A stretch of DNA of 64,000 nucleotides from Hirsutella rhossiliensis (Eukaryota; Ascomycota; Sordariomycetes; Hypocreales; Ophiocordycipitaceae): NCBI RefSeq assembly GCF_020360975.1, contig NW_025408669.1:4030001-4094000 (forward strand). Reading direction: 5' to 3'. The notes under the pieces are model-generated. The model saw nothing but the letters and a program-made list of their open reading frames with translations. It made no database searches and was not told where the DNA came from. The position numbers and the translations under genes are program-made. Within the stretch, counting starts at the first letter, position 1, and every line of letters starts with the position of its first letter. Shown here in pieces: positions 34,713-48,683 of this stretch.

Positions 34713-36300
34713 GCGGCCGCTTAGGATAGTAGCGGCTATAGCCTAAGAGGGCCCGCGCTAAGATATAATATCGCGGGAGGAGCCTATAGTAGCTAGCGTA
34801 AATTTCCTATATACTACTATTATAACCTTATTCGAGGCGGACCTATACTAAAAGAGGGGAGGGTTTTCCCTTAAGTACTTTAGTTTTTCCCTCCTATTTA
34901 ATATTAAAGTTCTAGATACCTTTAGCTAGGTCCTTAGCGTAATCTTAATAATAATAATAACCTATTTATATAAATAGCTTAAATTAAACTAAACCTAACT
35001 TAAATTAGGATAATTAAAGCTTAAAGATTTTAAATAAAGATCCTAGAAATTTAATTTATTTAATTTATCCTTTATTTAAATCTTTAAAAAATTCGCTTTT
35101 ATTTATTACCCTTAAGTATAGTTAGTATATCTATTTTATATTAAGCTATATAGTAGTATCCTTAGTTTAACTTCTATTTCTTACCTTAGCTTAGCCTAGC
35201 TTTATTATCGCTAAAAGAGCTATATTATTACTTATTATTTAAGGTATTTACTTAATTACTAAAGTAGACTCCTTTCGCTTAGTTATTATTAATAAACTTA
35301 GTATAGTAATTTATTATATAGTTAGCGTTACTTATATACTATCTATTAATAAACTATTTCTTAGCTTTATTATTAGTATTAGCGTTACTAAAATAATTAA
35401 TAATATCTTTAGTCGCTATAGTTATAGTAACTAATTACTATATTACTAAAAGGTAGAGTTTAATAAAAAGATAAAAGTAGTTATAATATATATATTATAG
35501 TAATAATAGTAGTAATATAAACTATTTTAATAATAATAATAGTAATATAAACTATTTTAATAATAATATAATATTAAGTAGTTTAAAATAATAAGTATAA
35601 GTTTAATAGTATATATATAAGTTAGTATTAAAGTAATATAGCTAAAAAAGTAAAATAAAAAATAATATTTAGTTACTAGCTAAGTAACTAAATAATAAGT
35701 ATTAAGTATATAAACTATAGTTATAATATAAACTTACTTAAGGCCGCTAACTACTTTTATACTTTTATATATCTATACTATATATATAATTTATTATCTT
35801 ATTACTTATCTTATACTTATATTAATAAGCTAGTTAATAAAGTAAATAAGGTTATAAAGTAACTTATTATATTTAGCGTTTTAAGCTATTAGCTAACTTT
35901 TTAATTACTATATCTTTAAAGTTAATTTTATATAAACCTAACTTTTATTTTATATAGTTACTAGCTATAGTATCCTTAATATCGCTTAAGCGTTAAATCC
36001 TTAATTAAATATATATATATAAGTAAATAAAATAAAATAAAATATAAAAAGCTTTAAAACTTAGCCCTAGCTCCTATTATAACTAAGGCTCTCCCTTAGT
36101 ATATTAAGGCTTTAATTACGACCTATATTTAATTTAACTTTAATCTTTATATATATATTTTATAATAAGTTTACGTTATATTATACTTAATAAGTTCCTT
36201 AGTATCCTTATATATATTAATACTAATAGTAGATATATCTTTTTAATTTACTTATATAAAGTATTTAATAAAGGTCTATAAGATTAAAACTATACCTTAT
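34713..36300. other. Very AT-rich RIP-degraded DNA, no gene
   Basis: Dense TA, TAATA and TATATA runs with stops in all frames; no protein motif could be read. Confidence 0.5.
35511..35570. repeat. 30-bp tandem duplication
   Basis: Two consecutive 30-bp units beginning AGTAATATAAACTATTTTAA, differing only near the end of the second unit. Confidence 0.8.
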
Positions 36301-38445
36301 TTAGCCTACTATTCTTAGTAATATATAAGCCCTTAGATTTCTAAGAGAGAAACTTACTATAAGTATAATAAATAAAAATACTATAACGCTTAAGGCTCCT
36401 ATAATACCTAAGGCTCTTATAGCGCTTAAAGTACTTAGTAATCCTTTTATTATATATTAAGCTTACTTAAGATAATTACTTATAAAGTAGAAATATTATT
36501 ATATAACCGCTATTACTTACTAAGAAATAGCTAATATATAGGTAGGGAATAAGCTTTTTATTTATATATAAAGAGCTATATAATTCTTTATAGCTTATTT
36601 ACTTACTTCTTATTTTTTAAATAACTCTTATTAATTAACTAATCTATTTAAGTTACTTTATATAGCTATTATTATACTAAGTATAAGCTATAACTATTTA
36701 ATAGGTTAGCGTAAAGTATATACTACCTTAATACTAGCTAAGGAGCGTTTATAATAGTATTATATACTAATCTTAACTATCTTATAAACTAAGACTAGTA
36801 TAAGGAATATATATAAGTAGTCTATTAATATATTACTAGCTTAGTATATAAGGAGACTTTTTAAAGCGTTTAAGAGGCTATTTAAAAGTTTTTATATACT
36901 AATTATAAGGTATATATACTATATAGCTAAACTTTAAATAAACTTACTATAATAAAATTAAAACCCTTAATAATAGTTAAGGAAGTAGTTAAAGTAGCTA
37001 TAAAAGGTAAGACTATAAAGTAAACTAAGGTAGAGATTATAGCTAATATATAGACTACTAGCTAATACCTAGCCCTTATAAAGAACTAGTTCTTACTTAC
37101 TTTAATAGGAAATTAATAGTTTATAATAATAGTATTACTTAAGATCTAAGATAATATTGCCCCCTTAGAAATAGTTTAGGCTATTAATCGCGCTTTTAAT
37201 ATTATTATTATAGTTATAGCTTAAGTACTTTAAAGTAAAGATATAGTTATTACCTTTAAGAAAAATATTAAATAGTATTATATAAAGATGAACTAGCTAT
37301 ATAACGACTTTAGACTATATATATTACTCTCTTAAAGCAGCTATATACTAATTATTAAAAGAGTTCTTATTAAAGTACTATAAAACTAAGATAATAAAAC
37401 TATAATAAAGGTAATTATAGTAGAAAATAAAGTTAAAGTTATTTATTTTAAAGTATATAAAGTAAAGGGCGCTAAAGTAATAAAGATAACCTTTATACTT
37501 ATAGTAAATAAGGTAAATATAGCGAATAAGATTTATAATTAAGGACTACTTTTTTAGTTTAAACCTTTTAACTTAGAACCTTATAATAACTTACTTTACT
37601 TAAAATTATACTTTTACTACTACTAAATAAGTTACCTTACTTACTATTATAAAGAGAAGCTAATATATAGATAGTATAGCGCTAACTTATACTTAGATAA
37701 TAAGTACCTAGCTGCCTTAAGCTAATCTCCTTATAAGTATCCTTTTTATAGCGGCGTATACTTAGTATAAGACCGCTATAGTAATAAGACTAAAGAGTAT
37801 TAAGATAGAGCGTATAAGGCCTATACTTTTAAAGTAAGGCGGTTTAAAAGCTATAGCTATAACTTAACGCTATGCCCTTAGCTACCTAAGCTTAATAAAC
37901 TAGCTAATAACTTACTACTACAACCTTACTATAAACGACCTTAACTAGCCTTACTAAGGCTAGGCCGCCCCTTAACTAAGACTATATATATATATAGCTA
38001 ATTAGTACTCTTAGCTTTTATAGTTAGTTAGTAAGCTATTAATATAATAAGAGTATCTTATAAAAGAGTCGCTAACGTCCTTATAAATAATACTAAATAT
38101 TAATTATAATAATATATTAAAATATAAACTAATAACTTACTTTTACTAAGCTTATACTTTAAGCTTTATATACCGCTAAAATTATTATAATTTAAGAGCT
38201 AGCTAAGAATATTAAGACTAGCTATTTAATATACTTAAGTAAAAGTAGCTATTATTTTATTTTTACTACTACCTATATAGCGCCTTTTATCTATAAATAG
38301 TATAATATTAAGTTTTAAACTAATAATAAAGGCTTTAACTAGTATAGTATTACCTTTACTAAGCTAAATATTATAATCTTCTTTATTTATTCCTTAATAT
38401 ATACTAAGGAGCCTAAATAAAGCTTACTTCCTACTCTTATATTTA
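36300..38445 (+). mobile_element. Second Tad1-like LINE (LINE 2), 5' part
   Basis: Contains a RIP-broken ORF1 with zinc knuckles and the start of ORF2. Copia copy C interrupts it at ATATT (38441-38445) and the endonuclease coding sequence resumes at 44782. The 5' boundary is approximate. Confidence 0.68.
36850..37960 (+). pseudogene. LINE 2 ORF1 (Gag-like, zinc knuckles), RIP-broken
   Basis: The corrected frame gives AINRAFNIIIIVIAQVLQSKD followed by IVITF, the counterpart of the AARRLQSGDIAVIF block of LINE 1. A knuckle array follows at about 37600-37760: YFYYYQISYLTYYYKEK, originally C-x2-C-x4-H-x4-C, then YRQYSANSYLDNKY, then YKYPFYSGVYLVQDRY. All cysteines and histidines at CA/TG-containing codons have become tyrosine. 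The protein would bind element RNA. Confidence 0.72.
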
Positions 38446-38919
38446 TCGCGAAGCGTAGCCTAATTTTATAGTTCTTAGAGATATCCCTTAGCATAAGGGA
38501 CCTAGGAAGCTAAAAAACAGGTTTTAAGGAAGGAGCTAATAGGAGGTATAGAGAGGAGGGTAGGGGCATAAGGGGAAGTAGAAGTAGCGATAGCTTCTTA
38601 TAGAGGTAGCGAGAGATAAGACGGATATGCTAGCAACGGCTAGAAAGGAGGAGAAAAACCGGTAAAAAGCTCGGTAGTTAAAGGGATATTAGTAGCTTCT
38701 TTAAGTAGGATCTTCTTTATTAATTAAGATGCTAAACGGGTATAAAGAGGGGCGTTAGATAAAGGAAAGAAGGATAATTAAGGCAATATAATAATTATTC
38801 CCCTACTATAATTACTGCTTATATAAGAATTAAATCTCTCTGCCCTACCTATCCGACCCCTTACTTTTAATTTTACCTTCGTATATTTTTATATACTTCT
38901 CGTATCTCTCTTCGTAAGA
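38446..38919 (+). repeat. 5' LTR of copia copy C
   Basis: 474 bp, starting TATCGCGAAG and ending CTTCGTAAGA, RIP'd forms of the family ends. Confidence 0.92.
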
Positions 38920-41900
38920 GTTATAAGCCCGGGAGGAATAGAATTCCTATACCTTCCGGCTACTATAAAAGGCACCTTTCTTATATCCCTCGTAGCTTCC
39001 TTTTACCCCTCTTACTAAAAAAGCCGATTTTTACCTAACTTTTCTACCCTTCCCTATAATAATAACGAAAACCGACTCCTCTACCGTCCCTACGGTCTAT
39101 AGGACGATTCTTATAGAGCCCTAAGATTAGGATAAGTAGGTAAAGGAGCTACGGGCTCGTATAGATAGAACTATCTATAATTTAGTCTTCTCTAATAAGT
39201 AGGACCCTCTCGAGCCCCCTCTTCGTCCTAGAGCAACGGAATTTATAGAGGGAGCTTCTGTCTTCTCCGAGCTAACCTCCGTATAATAGAGAGCTTTTTC
39301 TGCTGCCTTAGGCGACTACGAGAGTCACTAAAAGGAATACCTCTACGAAACGAAGCTACTAACGGCTGCTCGTACGGCGATAACGGAATCCGTTAGTTCC
39401 GTAAAGCTAATCTCTCTTTAAGAGGAAGAGACTCCTAGGTAGTAGCTTTTAAAGCTCGAGACCTCGATAGCTCTATCGAGGGGCTATATAACTAACCGTA
39501 TTAGGAAGACCTATACGGTATATCTAGGAGCCTTTTCTACTAGGAACCTACTAGCTTCTTTATAGCTAGCTAAGTAGGAAGAAATCCTTAAGGAAGCTAA
39601 CTAATACTTCCTTATAGAAGCTCTTTCTAGCTAGTAGCTATAGGATATATCTCTACTAATAAAGACTATTAGTAACGGTTACTTAACTATCTTTCGAGAA
39701 GCTAGCCGGGAACTAAACGAAGAGGCTGCTAGAGTATAATAATAAGCAGTCTTATTCCTTCGTAGCTAGCACTCGACCTAGACGGATCGACCTGCTGCCC
39801 CTGCAGCTGCTATAGCCCCTATTACTGCGGTTCCCGCTGCTGCTGCTGCGGCTGTTGCCCCTCCGGCTCTACCTCCCTCGAGAGCCTTAACACCGTCTTT
39901 AACGGCTGCCCCGGTCCTGGCCCCGGCTTCGCATCTTGCTCCGGGCCCGGCCCTAGCCCCGTCTATTAGACCGGCCCGACTAGTCCCCTAATAGACCTTT
40001 TAGTCCGTTAGTCGAAAAATCAAGGAACTAGTCGAAATCGAACCTCTTCGTTAAAATTAATAATAAGGGGTAAAAGGGGGGGGTTTTTAAGTAGACCTTC
40101 TAGATCGGGACGAGGATTCCTCGAAGAAAAAAAGACTAAACGAAACGGCTGCCTAGCCTATAAATCCCTAGGCCATCGATTATTATAATACTAGTAGGTC
40201 TTCGAGGAAAACCGACCTAAAGGATTTAACCCTTTAAAGAGGCTATAAGAAACGATATAATAGTCTCTTAAGGAGGACCCCTTATTATAGAAGAAGATAG
40301 ATGAGATTCGGGTTACTAAGAAATAGTAACTAACGCCGCTGCCCTTATTCGAGCCGTAAATTTAAGGAAAAATCGTTAGTATAGTAAATCCGGTATTTAT
40401 CTTCCCTACGAATTAGTAAGACTAACCGTTAGGACCCTCTAATTATCCCCTACGAAAATCAGCTATCCTTAACTCTAGTACTTCCCTCGATATCTATAAT
40501 ATACTCTTACGATTCCGGTCCTTTAAGAAGGCACGAAGGGAATATCTTATTACCGGGGAATTAACCGTATAGATAGAGGGATATAGAAGGGTGAATTTTA
40601 CGATGAAATTACCTAACGGATCTATACGAATTCTTCGAAGAAAAAGGGTAGCTTTTTGCCCTCGATTTTTAACGAGCTTAATTTCCTTCCGCCTTTTTCG
40701 AGAGGAAGGAATCTTCTAGGATACGACGTCTAAGCCTATAAGGCTAGTCTAGAAGAATTAAACTATTAGGCTTATCGAGGAGAAATTCGGTTAATTTATT
40801 CTCGAATTCCGACCTATTTTTAGGAAGGAACCTCTCGAGAAGTTAGCTTTCCCTACTAGGAGGAATAGGTCTACTATAAAGGACCCTCTTTTAGTAGCCT
40901 AAGGAGACGGCATTCTTTAGCACGCACGACTTAGTTACCCGGGCCCCCTAGCTTTGCATAAGCTAGGCTAATAACAGGGCGTACGAATAAGGGGCCTAAA
41001 GACTATCGAATGCGAATACTACGGCTAAGGAAAGACTAGGAGACGAATTTCTAGACGAACGCCTTTACGGCCGGACTAGCCGTATAAGGAAATTTAGGTC
41101 GACTAGACCGACGTCTCTAGGGATTAGGAAAGCTTCGTTAGGGTAATGCTTTTTATAGACGCCTTTTTAGGGATGGTTTTCCCCTATTTCTTATAGACCT
41201 ACCTAAGTAGGTATAACTAGTCTACCCTCTAGGACTTCGTTAACTAGATAAAATCCTACTTTAGCTACGAGGTAAAGAAGATACGGTTTAACGGAGAGCT
41301 ATTTATAAAGGATATCTTAAATTAGCTTCGAAAAAGGGGCATTTTACCCCTCCTATTAGCACCGAATACCTAGGCCTAGAACGGAGGGGTAGAAAGATTA
41401 AGGGGTGCTATAATAGAAAGGGCCCGTACGATAAGACTTACTACGAGGCTTCCCTACGACCTTTAGAGGGAAGTCGTTAAGACCGCCTATTACCTTCGGA
41501 ACCGGACCCCTAGGGACCCTAAGGACCCTAGGGAACTAAACTAAGGAATAGACTAGAAATCCCCCCTTAAGCTCTTTACGAAGAAGAGGGCCTCGCTAGC
41601 CTACCTTCGTGCCTACGGCTATAAGGTATACGCTATAACTGCCGATATATAGCTAAAAAGGAAGAAGAAAAGAAAGCTTAATCCTAGAGCCTTTATTAGT
41701 TACCTTATTAGTTATAATTCTATAAATATCTTCTAGATCTAGATTCCTCTTCTATAGAAGGTTATTTCGACTAAGGATATATTTTTCGACGAATCTAGCT
41801 TCTTCGACGGAAAGAGGGATTAATAGCCCCTCTTACTCTCTTAACGTTAGCTAATTTAGAAGATTTAAATCCCCCCTTCCTAATAGTCTTAAGAAGAAGT

Positions 41901-44300
41901 CCTAGATAAGGAAACGGAAGAAGAAACTAATATCGAAGTAATCGAGGATAACGCTAACTTCGAAGAAGAGGAAGCTACTAGATTAAATAATCTAGACGAA
42001 GAAGGAGACTATAGGAAAGCGGTAGAGCTAGAATACGCCTACCTCCCTACGCCTCCTCTTATAGAATAAGAAGAAGATTTAGAAGCAGCTTTTTTAGTTA
42101 GTCTTCCCGTCTCGACCCCTAAGGGGGTAGGAAAGGCACCTCTCTCGAAGGATTACCTAGCTGCCTTTTTATCCCTGCTTCGAGAAGCAAAGGAAGGTAT
42201 AGGGCCCGATACGGATACTAAAGAAGACTAACCTCTCCCCTATTTCGATCGTTTTTCCGACTTCTATCTAACGCCTATATAAGACGGTTCCTACGGAGCA
42301 TTTATAGTAGGCCGGCTTTTTAAGCCTCTATTAGTAAGGAAGGTATATAAAAGAGACCTCCTAGACCTACTAGTAAACTAGAAGTAGCTAGAAAAACACC
42401 CCTTTAAAGACTAGTTTTTCTAGGCTTAGAAAGACCACCTAGCCTTATACGAGGAGATAGGGTCTTTCGAAGAGGTCCTTAAGAAAAAGGCAAGAGGAAA
42501 ATAGGTCCTTAGCTATAAGTAGGTCTTTATCTATAAGACTAATAAATATAGCTTCCTTTAAAAGTATAAAGCCCGGCTAGTTATCTATAGGAATTAATAG
42601 GAAAAAGGGGATCTACCTACTAGGGCAACCACCCTAGCAGGGATGTCTTTTCGGACCCTTATAGCTATAGTAGCAGAATTCGACCTCGAGCTCGAATAGA
42701 TAGATATAGTTAACGCCTTCGTTAACTGCCCTCTCGAGGAAGAAGAAGTTATCTATATATACCTTCTACTAGGCTTCTAATAGCTAGGAAAGGTTCTACG
42801 GCTTAGGAAAGCTCTATACGGATTACGAAGATTACCCTTTCTTTAGCAATAGCATTTAATAGGTTCCCTTAAAGCCCTAGGCTTTAAGAAAGTCACTTAG
42901 GAACCGTGTATAATATAGAAGGGTAAAATCACGGTCTTCTTCTACGTCGATAATATTATCTAGGCCTACTTAAAAGAGGAAGAAGCTACTACTAGGGAGG
43001 CTATACGAGGCCGGCAATAAAGGTATAAGATAGCTAGGCTTAGAGAGCTAAAGTAGTTCCTAGGGATACGAATCCTTTAGAATAGGTCCTAACGGATTAT
43101 CTAGCTTACCTAAGACGCCTATATCGATAAGGTCGCTTATAAATTCCTCCTTAATTCCCTCGATAAAAAGCTTCCCTCTATACCTATATTAGACGAAGAG
43201 CTTTTGCCTAATCCGTCCTTTTAAGCTAGGGAGCAAGAGAAACACTAATACTAATAGAAGGTAGGCTCCCTGCTTTTTTTAGCTATTTCTACTAGACCGG
43301 ATATCTCTTTTACGGTCTCCTAGCTAGCTAGGCATAACTAGAATCCTAGCCCTAGGCATTAAGAAGTAGTAGATAGAGCTATCCTTTATCTCTATTTAAC
43401 GAGATTATATAGTCTACGCCTAGGAGGGCAGGGAAGGAAATTAGCTGCCGAAATCTTCCTTTATTTAAGCGATTCGTCCTTTACGGATAATTTATTAGAT
43501 AGAAAGAGCTTATAGGGGTATATTATATCCCTTTTTAGAGGAACTATTGCTTAGAGAGCGTCGAAGTAAGCTACCGTTACTATATTAAGTATAGAGGCAG
43601 AGCTACTAGCTCTTTTAAAAGCGTTAAAAGAAGCGATTTTCCTTAGCCAGCTACTAATATCGTTACGACTATAAATTCCGTCCCTATTAGCTATAGAATA
43701 CGATAATACGTAGACTATACGAATTCTTATAAAGGAAAATAGTAAGCTATCGACCTAGCTACGGTATATTAATATCTACTAGCATTAGTTACGCTAAGAG
43801 GTCTAAAGGGGACTTATTTCCGTCTATTAGGTTTTAACGGTATCGATAAAAGCCGACGGTCTTACGAAGCCCCTACCGAAGTAGAAGCTAGCTATCTTTT
43901 TATAGTAAATTAGGCTAGAAGACGTTCGAGAAAAGCTATCTTTAGAAGCCCGCCTTAAGAGTCTACGAGAGGAGCTAATAGTATATAGGAGGAAGGAGAC
44001 GTCTATAGCTAAAGAGAGGAATTAGGACTTATCCTAAAGGAGGGCCCCTAGCTTAATTAGGACTTATTCTTCTTAAAGGCCCCCTTTTTAGGGACTTGTC
44101 CTTAGAGAACCCCCCTTTTCTTATAGGACTTAATTTCCTCCTTAGGCCCCTTTTCCTAAAGTAGGTTTAAAAGAGCCCGGGGCTAAAACCCGGATTTCTC
44201 GAGTAGGGGATAAGTATAGACTAAGACCTCCTCTATACGCTTACTAGCCCGAAGCCGTATTAGCTATGCCCTTAAGGGGCAGGCTATAGCTAAGGGGGTA

Positions 44301-44776
44301 TATCGTAAAGCGTAGCCTAATTTCGTAGTTCTCGGAGATATCCCTTAGCACGAGGGACCTAGGAAGCTAAAAAATAGGTTTTAAGGAAGGAGCTAAAAGG
44401 AGGTATAGAGAGGAGGGTAGGGGCATAAGGGGAAGTAAAAGTAGCGATAGCTTCCTATAGAGGTAGCGAGAGATAAGACGGATATACCGGCAACGGCTAG
44501 AAAGGAGGAGAAAAACCGGCAAAAAGCTCGGTAGTTAAAGGGATATTAGTAGCTTCTTTAAGCAGGATCTTCTTTATTAATTAAAATACTAGACGGGTAT
44601 AAAGAGGGGCGTTAGATAGAGGAAAGAAGGATAATTAAGGCAATATAATAATTACTCCCCTACCGTAATTGCTGCTTACGTAATAATTAAATCTCTCTGC
44701 CCTGCCTATCCGACCCCTTACTTTTAATTTTACCTTTATATATTTTTATATACTTCTTATATCTCTCTTCGCGAGA
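44301..44776 (+). repeat. 3' LTR of copia copy C
   Basis: 476 bp, starting TATCGTAAAG and ending CTTCGCGAGA, preceded by TAAGGGGGTA polypurine tract. Confidence 0.92.
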
Positions 44777-44781
44777 ATATT

Positions 44782-45700
44782 AAGTATATTATATTATATA
44801 GCCGCGTTTATCTAAGACTTTAATATCTACTACTTAATTTAAAGTATATGTAACTAAACGTTAAATAGCTATAATAATATATTAAAGCTAGTAAGCTAAT
44901 AGAATCTTATATTTATTAAGCTTAAAAGTAAAATTACTTATTTTAATAGGCTAGGTAAGTATAATAATATAATAGACCCTACTTAGGTTTCGCGGAACCT
45001 CTTAATAGTATACCTTAATAAAGTAAATATTATAGGTTTAAAATATATCCTATAACTCTTATATCTTAATATTAAACCGCTTTTACTTACTTATAGCTCT
45101 AAGAACCTTTAATAAACTAATACTTACTTAAACCTAAATATACTTATATAGAGGTAATTATATATTTTAGGCCTTAGATCGCCCTTATTATATTATAATC
45201 TCTAAATAAAATTAATAATTATATTAACTAGCTAGTTAATTAACTAATAAAAATCGCGTATTACGCTATATATAAGGTCTATAGTTAAGCTAATAAAAGT
45301 AAGGAAGAGTAATAGATCTATAATATTAAAAATACTACCTTAATAGCTAAGTAAGCTAAGAGGCTTTACTTAAAAACTAAGAACCTAGCTTATTAAGAAG
45401 TATAATATAACGTTATAGTAGTATAGCGTCGAGCTATATAAGAGGTATATAAGAGCGTATAAAATAGATATCTTTATAACGCTTTAAAGATAAAAGGTAT
45501 CTAAGCTTTAAAGTAATAAGCTAAACTTATTTTAAGTAAAAATTATTATTATATCTTTTTAGCTAACTTTTTAAAACTAAGCTTAAAATATAAAGAAAGT
45601 ATATACTTAGAACTATTATAAATAGTATATAACGCCCCCTTAAGTATAGCCTTATATAGCTATTAGTAGGTATATAATATACTACTAAAGATTATAAATT
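44782..45700 (+). pseudogene. LINE 2 ORF2 endonuclease fragment, RIP-broken
   Basis: About 44802-44840 reads FI-stop-DFNIYYLI, the GDFNIHHPIW endonuclease block, directly after the copia C insertion, so it continues the LINE at 36300-38445. Further downstream only scattered coding-like runs remain and no RT catalytic block was found. The element may be truncated. Confidence 0.6.
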
Positions 45701-46934
45701 AAGTAATATTCTTTTTTATATAAGTAGAAAACTCTTCCTTACCCTTACTAACTAAAGGTATATACCCCTTACTAATAAGACTAAGCTTAGACTTAACTTA
45801 GAACCCTAGCTTAGATATAAAGAGGGCCCTTTTAACTTTAACCCCTCCCCCCCTTAACTTAAGGGTTAAAATAAGTACCTTAGAGGCTAGGGCCCGCTTA
45901 AAAGAAGCTTTAAAAGGCTAACGCCTTCTAAGGACCTTAAAAGAAAAGCCTAGGACCTAAGACTAAGACCTAAAGGATATTAAGATAGAAGATAATACCT
46001 AGCTTATATTATAGACTAGCCTTTTTAAGCTTAGCTTAGCCCTACTTTAAGCTAGCTACTTTTAGCTTAACTAGCCCTTAAGTAAGTAAAAGGGTAAAAG
46101 AAAGCTACCTTTAGTAGCCCTATTAGCTTTATATTTATCCGACCTATATTTTAACGCTTATAGTAGACCTAGCCTTAGCCTTAGCACCTTTTTCTTAAGG
46201 ACTAAGCTTAGGGCTTTTTTTAGTAGGCCTTCTAAGCCCTTAAGAAAGCTTAAAAAATCGAACCCTTTTATAAGACCCTTATAAAAGGGCTTAAGAAAGT
46301 AGCTATAAAGACCTTAGACTACTAATAGCCCTTATAATAGCCCTTATACTAGCTTAAGGCCGCTTAGTAGCTTAGGGCTACCTAAGGAAAGATTAAAGTA
46401 AGCTCGTAAGCTAAGGTTACTATAAAGAAGGCGCTTAAGGCCCTAGCTAAGGCCCTAGCTAAGGCTTTAGCGAAAGCCTTAGCTAAGACCTTAGCTAAGG
46501 CCCTAGCTAAAAGGAATATAAAAAAAGACTTTTAACTTATCTTAAAGCTAAAGAAGAAATTACTAACGGTAACTATTAACCTTATTACTTTTTATAATAA
46601 GCTTAATAAAGCTATAAAGGAACTAGTTATATTAGCTTTATTAACTTTAAATAAAGGTAATATAGTTATAATAATAAAGGTCTTATATATAATAAAGAAG
46701 CTTTTAAAGTAGTAAGAGAAGTAGTCCTTATACCTTAAGGAGCTACTTATTAAATCGGCTAACCTTCTTATTAGCTAGACTAAGCTAGTAGCTTAAAGCG
46801 TCCCTAACTTATTAAAGACCCTTATCCTTAATATCTTTACTATAAAAGCTAAAGCCTTTAATAAGATCGATATCTTAAAGTAGCTTAAGTAGCTAGGTAC
46901 CTTAAGCTTAATATTAAAGGTAGGATCGGTTATC
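45700..46934 (+). pseudogene. RIP-degraded coding-like sequence with ALAK repeats, unidentified
   Basis: A plus-strand frame shows a Ser/Pro-rich stretch (RPSLSLSTFFLRTKLRAFF, near 46168), a tandem (A-L-A-K)n segment at 46439-46510, and then lysine-rich helical sequence up to the copia D insertion. This resembles a retroelement ORF1 or gag N-terminus, but no family motif is present. Function unknown. Confidence 0.4.
46439..46510 (+). repeat. 12-bp coding minisatellite, 6 units
   Basis: Six in-register 12-bp units (GGCCCTAGCTAA type) that keep frame and encode repeated Ala-Leu-Ala-Lys, an amphipathic-helix pattern. Confidence 0.85.
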
Positions 46935-46939
46935 TATAT

Positions 46940-47415
46940 TCTTATAAAGAGAGATATAAGAAGTATATAAAAATATATAAAGGTAAAATTAAAAGTAAGG
47001 GGTTAAATAGGTAGGGTAGAGATATATAATTCTTATAAGGGTAGTAATTATAGTAAGGGAATAATTATTATATTACCTTAATTATCCTTCTTTCCTTTAT
47101 CTAGCGCCCCTCTTTATACCTATCTAGTATTTTAATTAATAAAGAAGGTCTTACTTAAAGAAGCTATTAATATCCTTTTAACTACTAAGCTTTTTACTAG
47201 GTTTTCCCCTCCGTTTTAGCCGTTACTAGTATATCTATCTTATCTTTTACTACCTTTATAAGAATCTATCTATACTTTTACTTCCCTTCTTACCCTTACC
47301 CTCCTCTTTATACTTCCTTTTAGCTCTTTCCTTAAAACCTATTTTTTAGCTTCCTAGGTCCCTTATACTAAGGGATATCTATAAGAACTATAAAATTAAG
47401 CTACGCTTTATAATA
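46940..47415 (-). repeat. 3' LTR of copia copy D
   Basis: 476 bp, starting TCTTATAAAG and ending CGCTTTATAATA; strongly RIP'd. Confidence 0.88.
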
Positions 47416-48206
47416 TATCCCCTTAGCTATAGCCTACCCTTATAAAAAAGGTAAAGCTAAATACCTAGGCTAGTAAGTATATAGAGGAGGTTATAGTCTA
47501 TACTTATCCCTTACTTAAGAAATCTAGGATTTAGCCTTAGGCTCTTTTAGACCTACTTTAGGAAAAGGGGCCTAAGAAGGATATTAAGTCCTATAAGAAA
47601 AGGGGGCTTCTTTAAGGATTAGTCCTTAAAAAGGGGGCCTTTAAGAAGGATAAGTCCTAATTAAGCTAAGGGCCCTCCTTTAAGATAAGTCTTAATTCCT
47701 CTCTTTAGCTATAAACGTCTCCTTCTTTCTATATACTATTAGCTCCTCTTATAGACTCTTAAGGCGGGCTTTAAAGGATAGCTTCTCTTAAACGTCTTCT
47801 AGCTTAATTTACTATAAAAAGATAGCTAGCTTTTACTTTAGTAAGGGCTTTATAAGACTATTAGCTTTTATTAATACTATTAGAACCTAATAAATAGAAT
47901 TAAGTCCCTTTTAGACCTCTACGTTTAACTAATATAAGTAGATATTAATATACCGTAGCTAGGTTAATAGCTTACTATTTTCCTTTATAAGAATTTATAT
48001 AGTCTATATATTATTATATTCTATAGCTAATAGGGTTAGAATTTATAGTTATAGAGATATTAGTAGCTAGCTAAGGAAAATCGCTTCTTTTAATACTTTT
48101 AAAAGAGCTAGTAGCTCTACCTCTATACTAAAAGTTATAATAGTTACTTACTTTAAAGCTCTTTAAGTAATAGTTCCTTTAAAAAGGGATATAATATACC
48201 CTTATA
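46940..48206 (-). mobile_element. Copia copy D, left part (3' LTR and RNase H/RT end)
   Basis: 3' LTR at 46940-47415, then the 3' end of the polyprotein region. Interrupted at TTATA by copia F (48207-54570) and continuing at 54571. The left flank TATAT (46935-46939) is not matched by the right flank of the complex at 59818, so the outer ends were rearranged. Confidence 0.85.
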
Positions 48207-48683
48207 TCTTATAAAGAGAGATATAAGAAGTATATAAAAATATATAAAGGTAAAATTAAAAGTAAGGAGTCGGATAGGTAAGGTAGAGAGATTTAATTTT
48301 TATAGTAGTAGTAATTATAGTAGGGGAGTAATTATTATATTGCCTTAATTATACTTCTTTCCTTTATTTAACGCCCCTCTTTATACCCGTTTAGCATCTT
48401 AATTAATAAAGAAGATCCTACTTAAAGAAGCTACTAATATCCCTTTAACTACTAAGCTTTTTACCGGTTTTTTCCCCTCCTTTCTAGCCGTTACCGGTAT
48501 ATCCGTCTTATCTCTCGCTACCTCTATAGGAAGCTATCGCTACTTCTACTTCCCCTCTTACCCCTACCCTCCTCTTTATACCTCTTTTTAGCTCCTTCCT
48601 TAAAACCTATTTTTTAGCTTCCTAGGTCCCTTATACTAAGGGATATCTCTAAGAACTACGAAATTAAGCTACGCTTTATAATA
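48207..48683 (-). repeat. 3' LTR of copia copy F
   Basis: 477 bp, starting TCTTATAAAG and ending CGCTTTATAATA. Confidence 0.9.

Larger units (their letters stand above)
38446..44776 (+). mobile_element. Copia-type LTR retrotransposon copy C, full length, RIP-inactivated
   Basis: 6331-bp element with exact target duplication ATATT (38441-38445 and 44777-44781). LTRs are 38446-38919 and 44301-44776. The primer-binding site GTTATAAGCCC follows the 5' LTR. The internal frame shows the gag Ala/Pro linker, GAG-pre-integrase (CACGCACGA near 40920), RT YVDN (from YVDD) at 42943-42954, and an RNase H motif (STEAELLALL-like) near 43590-43620. Inserted into the endonuclease region of LINE 2. Confidence 0.93.
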
